Below are positions 1 through 11,100 of a DNA stretch of 64,000 nt, piece after piece. Position 1 is the stretch's first letter, and the number at the start of each line of letters is the position of its first letter. Below the pieces are notes generated by a model. It saw nothing but the letters and a program-made list of their open reading frames with translations. It did not search any database and was not told the DNA's origin. Position numbers and translations under genes: made by a program. Origin of the DNA: Phanerodontia chrysosporium (taxonomy: Eukaryota; Basidiomycota; Agaricomycetes; Polyporales; Phanerochaetaceae). The stretch is taken from contig MJGA01000016.1 of the NCBI GenBank assembly GCA_001910725.1, forward strand, positions 124,001 to 188,000. Reading direction: 5' to 3'.

Positions 1-180
1 TGCTCGCCCGTCGCTCCAGAGCCTACCTCCTCCCCTCCTACCCCATCATCACCTCATCCCATACCCTCCACACAGCGTTGCCCCCCGTGGCCTCGTCATA
101 CGCTAGCTCCCCCGAAATACCTCTCGCGAGCCTAACGTGCTCATTGTTTCCCTAACACCTACTTCATACCACCCCCAAAA
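1..180. other. 5' flank of the esterase gene
   Basis: No gene is seen. The stretch is rich in C and T (runs such as cctcctcccctcc near position 27), which is common in fungal promoters and leaders. It probably holds the promoter and 5' leader of the plus-strand gene that begins at 181. Any gene to the left of the window edge cannot be judged. Confidence 0.4.
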
Positions 181-2303
181 ATGATCTCAAAATTATCGAC
201 CGGTCTCCAGAGCGAGCCCGTCGTGTTCCACCAGAAGCTGCACACGACGTTCTCTGGTCTTGTTCACCCCATCTCGACGGAGGAGGCCGTCGTGCACCAA
301 TACCTGGGCATCAAGTACGCTTCAGTTCCGGCGCGTTTCCGCCAGTCGAAGCTGCACACTACATACCCCCTGTGACGGACGCGACGCGCCACGGGTGAGC
401 ATTACTATCTCCTGTCTAGCAGCCAGTCACTGACGCATTCACAGACCCATCTGTCCCCAGCCCAAGTGCAAAGCCTACGAGGCCGAATTATTCGCACTTA
501 CCGACGACGTCATACCTGTGCAGACCCTGAAGCAGAACGAGTTCGAGTGTTTGAACTTGAACATCACATGCCCCTCTGACGCTCTCCCGGGGAGCCGTCT
601 GCCAGTCATGCTCTTCATCCATGGGTAAGTGCCTTTGCACATAGCCCTTTGTGTTGTACTGAAAAATCTTTAGCGGCAACAACCATGGTTCAGGGTCCAG
701 CTGGCTGTACGACGGTGGTTGCCTCGTGCAGCGCAGCATGATGGTCGGGAAGCCCGTCATTCTCGTGACCATAAAGTGAGGTTTACGCAAGGCTCGCATA
801 CGACTTCGTCTCTGACGTATTGTAGTTATCGCTTGGTCTCTTTGGCTTTGCCGCAACTAATGCGTTGCGCGAGGACAACGCGGCCGCTGGCGAAGAAGGC
901 GTGGGCAACTATGGGCTTCGCGATCAGCGCAAGGCGTTGGAGTGGGTGTACAGCTTCATATCCGACTTTGGAGGCGACCCGAACAATATCACGCTCTTCG
1001 GCGTAGGCTCGGGCGCTGCGGACATTCTCTGTCACCTGCACTCGTCTGCGAACGAAATCCGGCCGTTGTTCCAGCGCGCGATCATCCAGAGTGCCGAGAT
1101 GCCTCTTGACATTCCTAATGTCTCCAGCGCTGGCTGGCACTTCTCCCGGCTCATGTCGGCACTTCATGCGACGAACGTCGAGGAGCTGCGCGCAATTCCC
1201 GCGGACAAGCTTGCCGCAATCGTGCCGGCTGTCCGGGCTGTGGACGATGGTGTTTCTTTGCCCACGGCTGGAAGGACTATCTCTATCCAGAAGGCCCTGA
1301 AGATGTTCCCTCGCACGAAAAGGCACTGCACGAAAAGGTCCCCGAGCTGCAAGTACTCTCTCATCGCCTGAAGTCTCCTCATGGTCACCTGCGCTCACAT
1401 TCACGGTCGCGTTCGCGTTCGCGATCTCGGTCTCGCGTCCGGCATACCCTTGGTACAAACCATTACCACCATCCGGCACACCTCCAGCCGCTCATGATCG
1501 GGGACTGCGGTGCTGAGTCCATCCTGTGGTCTCTTCCAGCCTCGCTCTGGAGCGCGCCAGGCGTCATCCGGCGCCTTCGCGCGATTTGTCAGTCGCTCTC
1601 GAAGTCTTCGGCCCTGCTTCGCGCATACGACATCTCGGCACACACGCCGCCGGACGAGCTGCCCGAGCGAGTCCTTGACCTCATCAACGATGCCCGCTTC
1701 GCGTGGCCGACGGAGTGCATCGCGGCCAGCGCCAAGCGCGCTCGCGGCGGGCACGGCGTTTGGCGGTACGTCTTCGACCAGGAGGGCCCGTCGCGCGGCG
1801 TGCCGCACCACGCGGTCGACCTGCTGTACCTCTTCGACAACGTCCCGCTGAGTGTCCCGCCGACAATGTCGCCGCCAGACGCATTCTCGCCTGGCTCGTC
1901 GCCGTGCGCCACGCCTGCGATCCCGATGCTCTCGCGGCCGGAGACGCCGGACATGTCCTTTGGGAGCGACACGGACTCGGACGGCGTCGACTTTGGGTTC
2001 GGGTTCAACAGCCCGGACGGCGAGGACGATGGCTGGGACGTGCCCGTCGTCGACGAGTGGACCTATGCGCGCGTGCGTGACGCTGTCCAGGGTCGCTGGT
2101 TTGCGTTTGCGTATGGCGAGGCCCCTTGGTCGGAGGACAAGGTCTACGTCTTTGGCCCCGAGGGCGAAGTCGGCGAGCGCTCCATGGCGATTTTCAAAGG
2201 TCGCCGCCGCGTGCAGGTCTGGAAGGAGGCGCTGCAGCCGCTCGGCCTCCAACTCGTGCAAAAGATCGGGCTCGAACTGAGCAATGGCCCGCCGCTGTCG
2301 TAA
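181..2303 (+). CDS. Type-B carboxylesterase-fold protein, catalytic Ser apparently absent
   Basis: The conserved pieces of a carboxylesterase/lipase (alpha/beta-hydrolase, type B) appear in order: QYLGIKYASVPARFR near the N-terminus, the oxyanion-hole segment LFIHGGNNHGS across an intron near 626-674, NYRLGLFGF near 830-850, and GDPNNITLFGVGSGAA at about 970-1020. In the family the last segment reads GESAG, with Ser as nucleophile; here it reads GVGSG, so Gly stands at the Ser position. A candidate catalytic His is in GVPHHAVDLLYLF at about 1800. The frame changes twice by what looks like one missing base: at the C run near 370-374 and at the T-rich stretch near 1250-1258. A stretch of repeated Arg-Ser follows at about 1395-1440, and there is an acidic Ser/Asp insertion at about 1860-2050. 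Introns follow GT..AG rules near 394-444, 626-673 and 776-825. The gene may be a non-catalytic esterase-fold protein or a decaying gene; the family call is firm, activity is doubtful. Confidence 0.75.
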
Positions 2304-2525
2304 TTGATGCATATTTATTTTGTCGTTGCTTGCTTTCGTCATCTTTCTCATCGCTGCTCGATCATGCTCTCTTTCATACGGAACTCTCATGCACACTACT
2401 TATGTATTCATTCACCACAATCCGCTACGCTACCATCTTTGTGTTGTAATAGTACATGTAGACAACGCGAAATTTGATACCCTACGGCCTCATGTCTCAT
2501 CGCTTACTATCGTGCGCCACTAGCA

Positions 2526-3848
2526 TTACGGGCGGAACCATGTACTGGCAGGCGCGTAGACAGTGCTGCGGACAGGTTGGGGCCGTGGGGCAATGCGGGG
2601 GGGAGAAGGTCTTGTTAGTCCAGTACCAGGGAAGTACCCGCACGAGCTGCATGTCATCCAGGCATCTCCGCTGGCTCCGCAGCTGGCGCAAGAATTGGGC
2701 AGCGCTCCCGCCCCGGGGATGTCCAGGATTTCACCACAAGAATCAGTTAGTGCAAGTATTTGCACGAGTCGGGAGATAACGTCGGCGTTGCGAGCCAAGA
2801 CATCAACAGGGAAGCTCCCCAACGAGGGCGCGCCTGGCTTCGTGAGGGCTCGTCTCCCTTGGGAGCAAGCGAAAGTGACCTCTATCTCTCGGATTTCATC
2901 GTAACTGAGCAAAATAGAACCAAGACAATAAGGACACGGTCGTGACGACAAGAGAGCACGTACCGGGAAGTGAAAGATGACATGAGTTCCGCCATGATAT
3001 TCTCTACAGAAAGCTGCGATTCGAGGTTTTTCTTCGCAAGCTCTTTCAGCTCCTTGATGTCCAGCTGCGACGAGGCGAGTTAAGCCTCTACATAGTGGAC
3101 ACAAAAAATCGTGCACCTCATCCGCGAGCTTGTACATCGACTTCGGAGAGCAGGTGGGCACAGTCGGGCCGTTATTCGCCTGAGCACCCGCATCCTCAGC
3201 GGCTGCGCTCTGAGTATTCGAGGACCTCAGGCGAGAAAACGCGACTTTGCCCGAGTATAGATAATAGATGAGGGTTTTCCACCTATGAAGCATCGTGAGC
3301 GGGCCGCATCCCGGGGGATACAGTGAAGAACACACGTGGGGTACGCAAAGTTGCGCAGGACGACGATCTTCCCGGTGCCGTGCCGCTCAGTGCTAGCTTG
3401 TTCGACTTGCTGATAGGTGGCTCAATCATCGATCCATCGTCAAGTGACTTGTACTCACAACTTCAGGATCAAGGCCGCTACTATCGCTCTGCACATTCCC
3501 GGCTGCCTCCTCGTCGTTGTCGTCGTCGTCGTCTTCGAGGTCGCTATCCGATTCATATAGAGTACTATCTGTGGCGCCAAGGACGTCCCGCTCTCCAGGA
3601 AACGGTCCATCCAGCGATCCTTTCGTAAGATTGCCACCGTAATCTTCTGACAGAACTGTACAACGGTCAGTAGTGCTCTAGGCTAACTTATGAGACGCAC
3701 GATTCTTCATGTACTGCGGCACCTTGCGTTCGAGCACCCAACTGCTCGCGAATATGGGCTTTGGGGCACAGACATCGCCATGTTTGGTCCTGCGACTGAA
3801 AGCGTAGAACTTGGTGTCTATAAAGTTTCCGCTATCGAGGGACAGCAT
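2526..3848 (-). CDS. BTB/POZ-domain protein, tandem copy C (start uncertain)
   Basis: This is the most diverged of three tandem copies. Readable exons give a BTB-like start (DSGNFIDTKFYAFSRRT), a Ser/Asp/Glu tract (YESDSDLEDDDDDNDEE), the segment GKIVVLRNFAYPT, then WKTLIYYLYSGKVAFSRL, a KSMYKLADE helix and a C-terminal pair of cysteine motifs (CASC...CSSC) that looks like a small zinc ribbon. Intron positions match those of the other two copies. BTB domains form dimers and often recruit CUL3 ubiquitin ligases; the function here is not known. The N-terminus is shorter than in the other copies: Met at 3848 is used because the same frame is closed upstream by a stop, but a small first exon starting near 4081 is possible. 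The acidic tract is coded by an imperfect trinucleotide repeat. Confidence 0.65.
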
Positions 3849-4454
3849 GCAAGCCTGTAGCAGTGAGCTTGCATCTGCAGGTTCGGCGCGAAATGCCTGA
3901 GGCGGCGGCGGTTGTGCCTCTGGAGGATATAATATGAGACACGGGCTCCCTGACTGCAGGGATCAAGGTCATTGTCAGACGACCTACCTTCGACAACGAC
4001 GGCCTCTTCGCACGCACGTGGGTAGGAAACTGCGGATTCCACAGCTTCCAACGGCACAAACCTATCCATTGATGCCATCGCTGGACGTATGTCACAGGCC
4101 AACGCGGGTACCCACACTGGAAGGAGTGAAGGAGAAGATGTGGATTACCTCGAGTGACTGTAAGCTGTATATATACGTGTTTCTTCGAGTCTTGTTGCGT
4201 GCGCAGGTCCAGGTTCTCCGCAGCAGATCATGTGCAAAGGTATCCATAATATGAATGCATGATTGGGTCACTGCAATGCCATCCTGGTACGACAAACTCG
4301 GAACTACTACCGTTATGGCGCCAACGATATCGAAGATATATATATATATATATATATATATATGGAGCATTGCACGATTTATGCTGGAAGACTGCTCGCT
4401 CCCTCTTCGGGAAAAATACCAAGCGCGTTGCAGTAGGAAGATAGCAAATACGTG
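3849..4454. other. Spacer between BTB copies C and B
   Basis: No complete gene is seen. It may hold a short first exon of copy C (Met near 4081), and it contains a (TA)n run at 4336-4363. The rest is presumably promoter of copy C and terminator of copy B. Confidence 0.4.
4336..4363. repeat. (AT)14 microsatellite
   Basis: There are 28 bases of uninterrupted AT dinucleotide in the spacer between BTB copies C and B. It lies outside any supported exon, and its length is likely to vary between isolates. Confidence 0.95.
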
Positions 4455-5828
4455 CTACATTCTGAGCCAATTGTCGGACCGGCAGCTGCTACATACCAAA
4501 CTGAAGTTCTGGTGCTCGTCATAGCGCTCGCAGTTGTTGCAGCCCGTCGGTCTGGGTTTGACATTCGCTGGGACGTCTACCAACTTCTTCACAATGCTCG
4601 CAACGATCAGCGCCGTGTTTTGTGCGATGCACCTATCCGTCAAGGCTTCGTGAAGGTTCGCAGACAGCTCCCCACGTGCCTGCGTGCACAAGAACTCCAG
4701 CTGGATATCTCTTATCTCAGCATGGCTTGCATTATAAGATCTCAGCTGATATTGCCCAGCCATAGTGAGCATATAGAATATTCTCACCGTGCGGTAAAGT
4801 TTGAGAAGATTTCTGTGAGTATGTTGTGACTCGAGAGCTTCCCTTTGATATCTTCCTTGGCCCGCTCCTTCAAGTCATCCAGACCGATCTGAGAGATCGT
4901 CGCGGTAATCACGACGCGATCCACTGAGGGGAATATCCCATACCTGCTCGGCAAGACTATAGAGAGACTTTGGGGAGCATGCGGGAGGATCTGAAATATT
5001 AGCCGATGGTTGCGCGGCAGGTATGTCTTGTTTCTGGCTCTTCAAAGGCGTAAACGCAATTTCCCCCGTGGCCACCCAATAGAGAAACGCTCTCCACCTG
5101 CGCCCTCGTGAGTACAAAATCATCTGGTAGCGCTAGGAAGTTCTTACGTAGTGTATGCAACTGTGCGCACGAGCCGTACACGTCCCGTATTCCCAGCGGG
5201 TACCGAAGCGCCTTGGTTCCTGGTTTCGTTCTCCTTGGGGCCGATTTCTGGCTTGGCAGCTACCTGCTTCTGAAGAGCAGGGGTAGGTTATTGACGCTAT
5301 GCAGACCTCTAGGATCAAGGGAGAGACTCGACTCGCCGTTTCGTCAGACAGTGCCTTGGCAGACGCACCAGCGGCTGGCTGTTCGTCGTCGTCGTCGTCA
5401 TCTTCGAGGTCACTGTCGGAGTCGAAACCATCGCCGTCCGTCTCCTCTGGAAATTTCTCGGGGAATTCTGCGCTCAAAGTGCCGATAGTTGAGTACGCAT
5501 CGAATCCACCCTGGAGAACTGCGAAACATAAATCGTGCATGATGATTATAGAGGCCGAAAGCCAGCACTTACGGGGTTCGAAGTACTCTGGCACCCTGGC
5601 CCTTAGGATGAAGCTGCTCGAATAGATCGCTTTGGGAGCATAAACGGTACCGGACCGTTTTCTGCGGGAGTAGGCGTAGAATTTGGTGTCGACAAAATTG
5701 CCCGAGTCCATCATGCTCTGGAAGGTCAGCTTCATGAGTTTCGCGGCATCGAGTCCTTTGACGACATTGATCGGAATATGAGGGATGTCGGGGACGGCGG
5801 ACGGTTGCGAGCTCTTCGTGCCCGGCAT
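4455..5828 (-). CDS. BTB/POZ-domain protein, tandem copy B
   Basis: Starts with MPGTKSSQPSAVPDIPHIP at 5828. It then shows the BTB core (GNFVDTKFYAYSRRKRSG, then YAPKAIYSSSFILRARVPEYF), an acidic tract (FDSDSDLEDDDDDDEQ), the segment GRVRLVRTVAYTT, WRAFLYWVATGEIAFTPL and KSLYSLAEQ. After two more exons come LDDLKERAKEDIKGKLSSHN and a helical C-terminal part. The protein ends with two cysteine pairs (CNNC...CSSC), probably a zinc ribbon. Introns are short with GT..AG ends, and the exon pattern equals that of copy A. All parts read open, so this copy looks intact. BTB proteins of this type are multiplied in mushrooms; roles as CUL3 adaptors or transcription cofactors are inferred only. Confidence 0.8.
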
Positions 5829-6198
5829 GACTTGTACGATGTGGGTGAGGATACCAAGTGTAAATGAAGGTCGGGACTTGTGACACGCGTAATAAGAGAA
5901 GCAGTGCTGATCGATAGGCGCGGCTACTGCTGCTCTTTTGAGACCACGTCAGGTATGCTCGCCTGCCCTTGTGACAGACACGAGGCTGAGAATGATGTAC
6001 GTAACCTCACCATTTTTGCTATGTGGGCGGTTCGAGTAGCGTGCAGTGGCTGCCCTGGACACGGTCGAAAGTCTGCACCGTTATCGCTGAATACAAATAA
6101 GAACACACGACTGAGCATGGATAATCCTCGTAGTGCTCGTGCAGAGCCCTCGCCACTACACGGGTCCACGTCAGGTGATTACACATTCAAGCATACCG
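5829..6198. other. Spacer between BTB copies B and A
   Basis: No gene is seen. It should contain the promoter of copy B and the 3' end of copy A. Confidence 0.4.
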
Positions 6199-7648
6199 TT
6201 ACAGATTGTAGTTGCAATTGCCGCAACGAAGGTAGAACGCGTATCCGTTCGCACCATACCGACAGCTGGGACACGAGGTCGGTCTCCCAGAAGCAGGATT
6301 GGAGGTACCAACTCCAGCCATCTTCTGGAAGAGACGAGCAAGCACCCCAGCATTGCGCTTCAAGTCCTCCGCGCGGACGCTGGACATCCATTCATACAAG
6401 CCCCTGGCGACGACGTCCTTAGCCTTGGTGCACGCAAAATCGACCTCGAGCTGCTGGATAGCGTCGTACCTGCGGCAGTGACATCTCAGATTAGCTCGCA
6501 CAAGGCAGTATGGACAGTATGGACATACTTGGCCGTGAACGATGAGAACAACTCCGCGAGAATGTTGTCGGCAGACAACTTGGACTCAATATCTTTCTTC
6601 GCGAGATCCTTGAGAGTGTGCAGGCCAAGCTATATGTATGATATGGTCAGGAAAGTTCCGATACATTGAGTCAACACCCACCTCGTCGGCGAGCCTGTAC
6701 ATCGACTTGGGAGAAGTGGGGTGTAAAGTCTCACTGCGCCTTCTGGCCATGGGAGAAGATTCTGCGACCTTGAGCTGACTCTTAAGCCGGGAGAACTGAA
6801 TCTCGCCCGTCGTGACATAGTAGACAAAGGCTTGCCAGCTGCTCTACACCGTCACTTGCTGAGTTCACTGGAAAACCTTGAACGACTTACGTGGGGAACG
6901 CAAAAGTGAGAATCATTCGGACACGGCCAGAGCCACCAGCCACTACTTCCGTCTCGCCTCCGCATGCTCTTGTGTGTCTTCATTGATAGCGTCCGGCTTC
7001 TACGCACGGACGTCAAGAGGGTCCTGGCGTTATGAAGATGAGCCCACATGCCTTGTCCTCCTCTGTCGTGTTAGACGGCGCGTTATCGAACATCGAAGGC
7101 GGCTTTTCATCGTCTTGAGTGTACTCTGCGTCGTCCTCAATATCGCTATCAGACTCGTATCCATCGCCATCTATCTCGGCTGGAAACTCGTCGGGAAAAG
7201 GTCCATTGAGGGGACCATTAATGGAGTACCCGTCGTAACCCCCACGAAGCACTGCCAGAGAGGTGAGACCATGAAACGTAGTGCATGATATCTTGCGATA
7301 TCCATTCGACGACTTACACGGTTCAAAGTATTGGGGCTCCTTTGCGCGCAGGATGTAGCTGTTGGCGTGTATGGCTTTCGGGGCGTAGATGACGCCCGAC
7401 GATTTCCGTCGAGAATAAGCGTAAAACTTGGTATCGAGGAAGTTGCCGCCGATCATGGCGCGTTTGAAGGCTAGCTTCATGAGCTCTTCCGGGTCCTTGA
7501 CAACATCGGCGGGAATAGGGGGTTGGTTGAGCAATGGACCGGAAGGTACCCCAGATCTGACTTGCGACATTTTCTTATTCTTTACCTTACCCGCACGCTT
7601 CCCATTTGACATCTTCTCGGGTGTGCTGCTTTGCGCTATAGCAGACAT
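6199..7648 (-). CDS. BTB/POZ-domain protein, tandem copy A
   Basis: First (most upstream) gene of the three-copy array. The start at 7648 gives a Lys-rich leader, then the BTB core GGNFLDTKFYAYSRRKSSG and ANSYILRAKEPQYFEP. The next exons give LLRGGYDGYSINGPLNGPFP, an acidic stretch (DGDGYESDSDIEDD), GGSGRVRMILTFAFPT, WQAFVYYVTTGEIQFSRL, KSMYRLADE, LHTLKDLAKKDIESKLS and a long C-terminal helix region (YDAIQQLEVDFACTKAKD). The last 25 residues carry CPSC and CGNC, probably a zinc-binding ribbon. Five or six introns of about 50-70 nt are needed, all with GT..AG ends. The protein is expected to be nuclear or cytosolic: no signal peptide or membrane helix is seen. Confidence 0.82.
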
Positions 7649-8112
7649 GGCGTGTTGAGTGTGGGGGAGGAGGGGGCGAACTTGAAGAGTGGAGGTAGGT
7701 ACTTATCACGCCCCTGCTTATCGAATGCACGGGATTCCCAGAAGCTTATTCTTCATTGTTTGCGAGAGCGTGTACTTGAAATGACCGCCGATGCCTGAGC
7801 ATGATTCATATCGATGAGGAATTCAGATGTCGATTGACTTACGTACTTATCGTGCCTCATGATATCCACGAGGCCTTGTTGGGTTGCTGTCGCCGTCAGA
7901 TAACTCTTTGTGCTGGACGATGAGTGTAAGATGCACCGACATCTTCGTGACATGAGGGTGCCCGAGTTCAGCTCGGGTGGAACAGGTCTGGCTTTCGGCC
8001 ATGGCCGTTGCCATCAAACGCCACGAAGTCGGCGTCTAGTGCTACCCATGGTAGACGCAAAATAGCATACACAACTGAACAGGTAGATAAGTACAGAAGA
8101 CAGGATATTCTA
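7649..8112. other. Spacer between BTB copy A and SPT5; weak small ORF
   Basis: It holds the promoter of BTB copy A and the 3' end of SPT5. A minus-strand reading frame at 7753-7953 (66 codons) contains a possible 48-nt GT..AG intron (after RHDKY), but its product is not recognised and it could be chance. Confidence 0.35.
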
Positions 8113-11100
8113 CTAATCACTGATAGACGGGTCACGCTTGCATAGCTGTTTCGTCGACGCCTCGACTATCAGATACGTGCCAGTGAGAATCACCGTCGCG
8201 CTGTTCTCGCCGATTTCCTTGACCTTGGCCTCGTAACCCTTGTGCTCGCCGTACAAGATTACGACGTCCTCGCCTGCATTTTCGGGATGCACCGGCCGCA
8301 GGTACTTGACGGGAATCTCGGGCACCTGTGTGTTGTTTGGCTTATCAACGAACCGGATACGCGCCCGTGACGTGTAGCGATCATTGTGCGCGTCGAACAC
8401 GGAGAGCACGCCCACGAGCTCGCCTTCGTGGTTGCCGTCCATCCAGCCAGTCTCTTCCCCGCGAGAGAAGGAGTCTTGGATACGGCAGATCAAGCCAGGC
8501 TTGTCAGCAATGTGTGGGTGAAGAAGCCACTTGTCGTCGATGACTGCGTGATGTTAGTCACGCTGCTTCCAAGAAAGACAACTGGCTGTGTATTACCTTC
8601 TTCTGCTGGCCTTGATGCCTGCCCACTCGAACCAAACGCAGCGGGTGTGCGGACGTCATCGTACGAGGATGATACGCCGGGTGTGGGCGCGCCGTAGGCA
8701 CCGCCTGCCCATGCGCCAGGTGTTGGCGCAGACATTCCCGGCGTCGGTGCTCCCCATGCTGACGGTGTGGGTGCACTCTGTTCCACCGCCATCATCAGCA
8801 AATCCCCACCATCACTTGCGGAAGACGTACCCATGATGTGGAGGACTCTCCCCATTCTGCCCTGGGCGTCGCGCCGCCCCATGCAGGACGTGCCGGGGTT
8901 GCCCCTCCCCAGGAGGATGACGCACCGTTGGGTGCGGGAGTCGCGCCGCCCCACGACGACGACGGCGGCTTTGGCGTTGCGCCACCCCATCCACCGGCGG
9001 CTGCGTATGGATTGGGCGTGCGCGACGAAGCACTCCATGCAGGAGTCTTGCCATCTCCACCATACGGATTTGGCGTCTTTGCGTTCGCATTCCATGCCGG
9101 CGTCTTCGCCGGGTGGTGCGGATTCGGCGTGCGCGAGTCCAGGTTGCCACCCCAGGCTGGCGTTTGTGAGCCAGCGTACGGGTTCGCAGTGCGAGCGCCG
9201 CCCCGGTACGGATTCGGAGTCCCGCCGCCAGACGCGCCACCCCAGGCACCCATGGCCCGCGGACCGCTGAGAGGGGTGCGAGGGACGTCGATCATCTCGA
9301 GAGACCCATCAGGACTGGAGGACTCGTCAGCAACAGGGCGACTTGGAGGATGCAAATGCTTACTTTCTCCGTTTCAGCTTCTCTTTCGGGATCATGATAA
9401 TCTTGTTGCCAGTACTGAGCTCAACGCGAGCGATGTTGCCGTTCGTATCCTTGACGATACCGATGATGCCCTTTTGTGGCCCTGAGATGACCTGAACAGT
9501 GGTACCAATGAGGCGGTCTCGAGGCCCCCGACCCATGTTACCGCTGACCATGCCTCCTTGGGCGCCACCGCTGAGCGCCGGGTTCATCTTCGAGAGGTCC
9601 GTGTTGCCTAGCTTAAGCCCGCCTCTCGGAGTTAAAGACGCAAGTGAACGAGCGCGAGTGACAAAAACACCGCCGTTTTCAGCATAATCGCGGTTGAAGA
9701 GCCAGGCGTAGAACGCTTGGTGGGTGTGCAGCACGCGTCCCTTGCGACCTTCGCCTTCGACCTCCTTGACATTGTCATTGACGCGGAGCTCAAGCCCTTC
9801 GGAGTCGACCGCGATGGCGCGATGGGTGTCTCGACGCATCGAGATTTGATGCGGCTTGACCAAGCGGACCTGTCCGTTCTGGTCCAGGACTCGGAACGAG
9901 TCACGCTCGGTCTTGAAGATGACACCCACGGTCTGAAGGCTGCGGATAGGTCAGCAAGGATATAATGTGCGCGAGACTTCTGTTCACTTACTCAAGTTGA
10001 ACGAGATCATGCAGTTCATAATTGCCGACAGTATTGGTACTCGTACCGACCTCCGCTGCTTCACGGAGATCTTTCGAGAACACGGAGACCTACGCCACGT
10101 CAGAAAGCTATCTACGAGAACAAGGAAAGGGCAACTGCGCACCTCCTGCATCGTCATATCGGAGAGGAAAGTGACGACATTGTCCATGACGGAAACGACG
10201 AGACCCGTTTCATCGGCATTCTTGCCGGTCATGACCTTGACGTGGTCTCCGGCTTTGAAGCGCTTACGCACGCTGCGAGCAGGTATTTGGATTCTCTGAC
10301 CATCGAACTCCACCCCAACGGGTTGGATCGTCACGACGTCCTGTTCCACCGCGTGCACCGTACCATGGACGCCGGCCTGCTCACCCTCGAAGACCTCAAC
10401 ATGATCTCCAGGCTGTAAGACGGCGATAGCAGCCTTCTTTGATGCCTCTGCAATGATAGAGAGATCCACATTCGCCTCGTTGTCAGCACCGTCTTGACCA
10501 CGGGTGAACTGCGTAATCTCATCGAGGGTCGGGTTGACATCGTCGAGCTGGAGTGCAGAGATCTTGAAGTCCTTCTCAATGAAGCCATCCTTATAGGTGT
10601 CGTTTTGGAAGACGTAGACCTGGTTGCGCTTGGACACCGCCTTCCTGCCGTATACCCTGACAACTTCTTCGTAATTGAAGAAACGCTGTGGCGGGCGCAT
10701 GGCGAAGCCCGTCGAGCCGGGAACTTGTTTCTTCCGCTTCTTGTTGTCCAAGCCCATTGGTTCGTCCTTGGGGTTGAGGTCGATGCGAGGAATGAACTTC
10801 AGGCCAACCTCTTCGCCATTCTCCGTAATGTCCATGACCTGAGCTAAATCGCCTTGGTACTTTCCGCGCCTGATTCGCACCCAGCTCCCGGGAGTGACGG
10901 TGACGTCCTGCTTCTTTATTTGCAGCAAACTGGACATTTCTTCGATGGGCACAAGGTTGATCCCCCTACTGGGATAGATGCCAACGAGACCATTGCACGC
11001 TTCCTGGACCATCTTCGCGCTTCGCGCTTCGATATATATCATGCCCGGTAACGAGTCGCGTTGGAAGGCGGATAGGATGTGTAGTGGACGATTCGTGAAC

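Noticed and set aside
7753..7953. Minus-strand 66-codon ORF with a possible intron
   Set aside because: Short, no recognised family, and it can be read with or without the 48-nt intron; support is too weak for a gene call.
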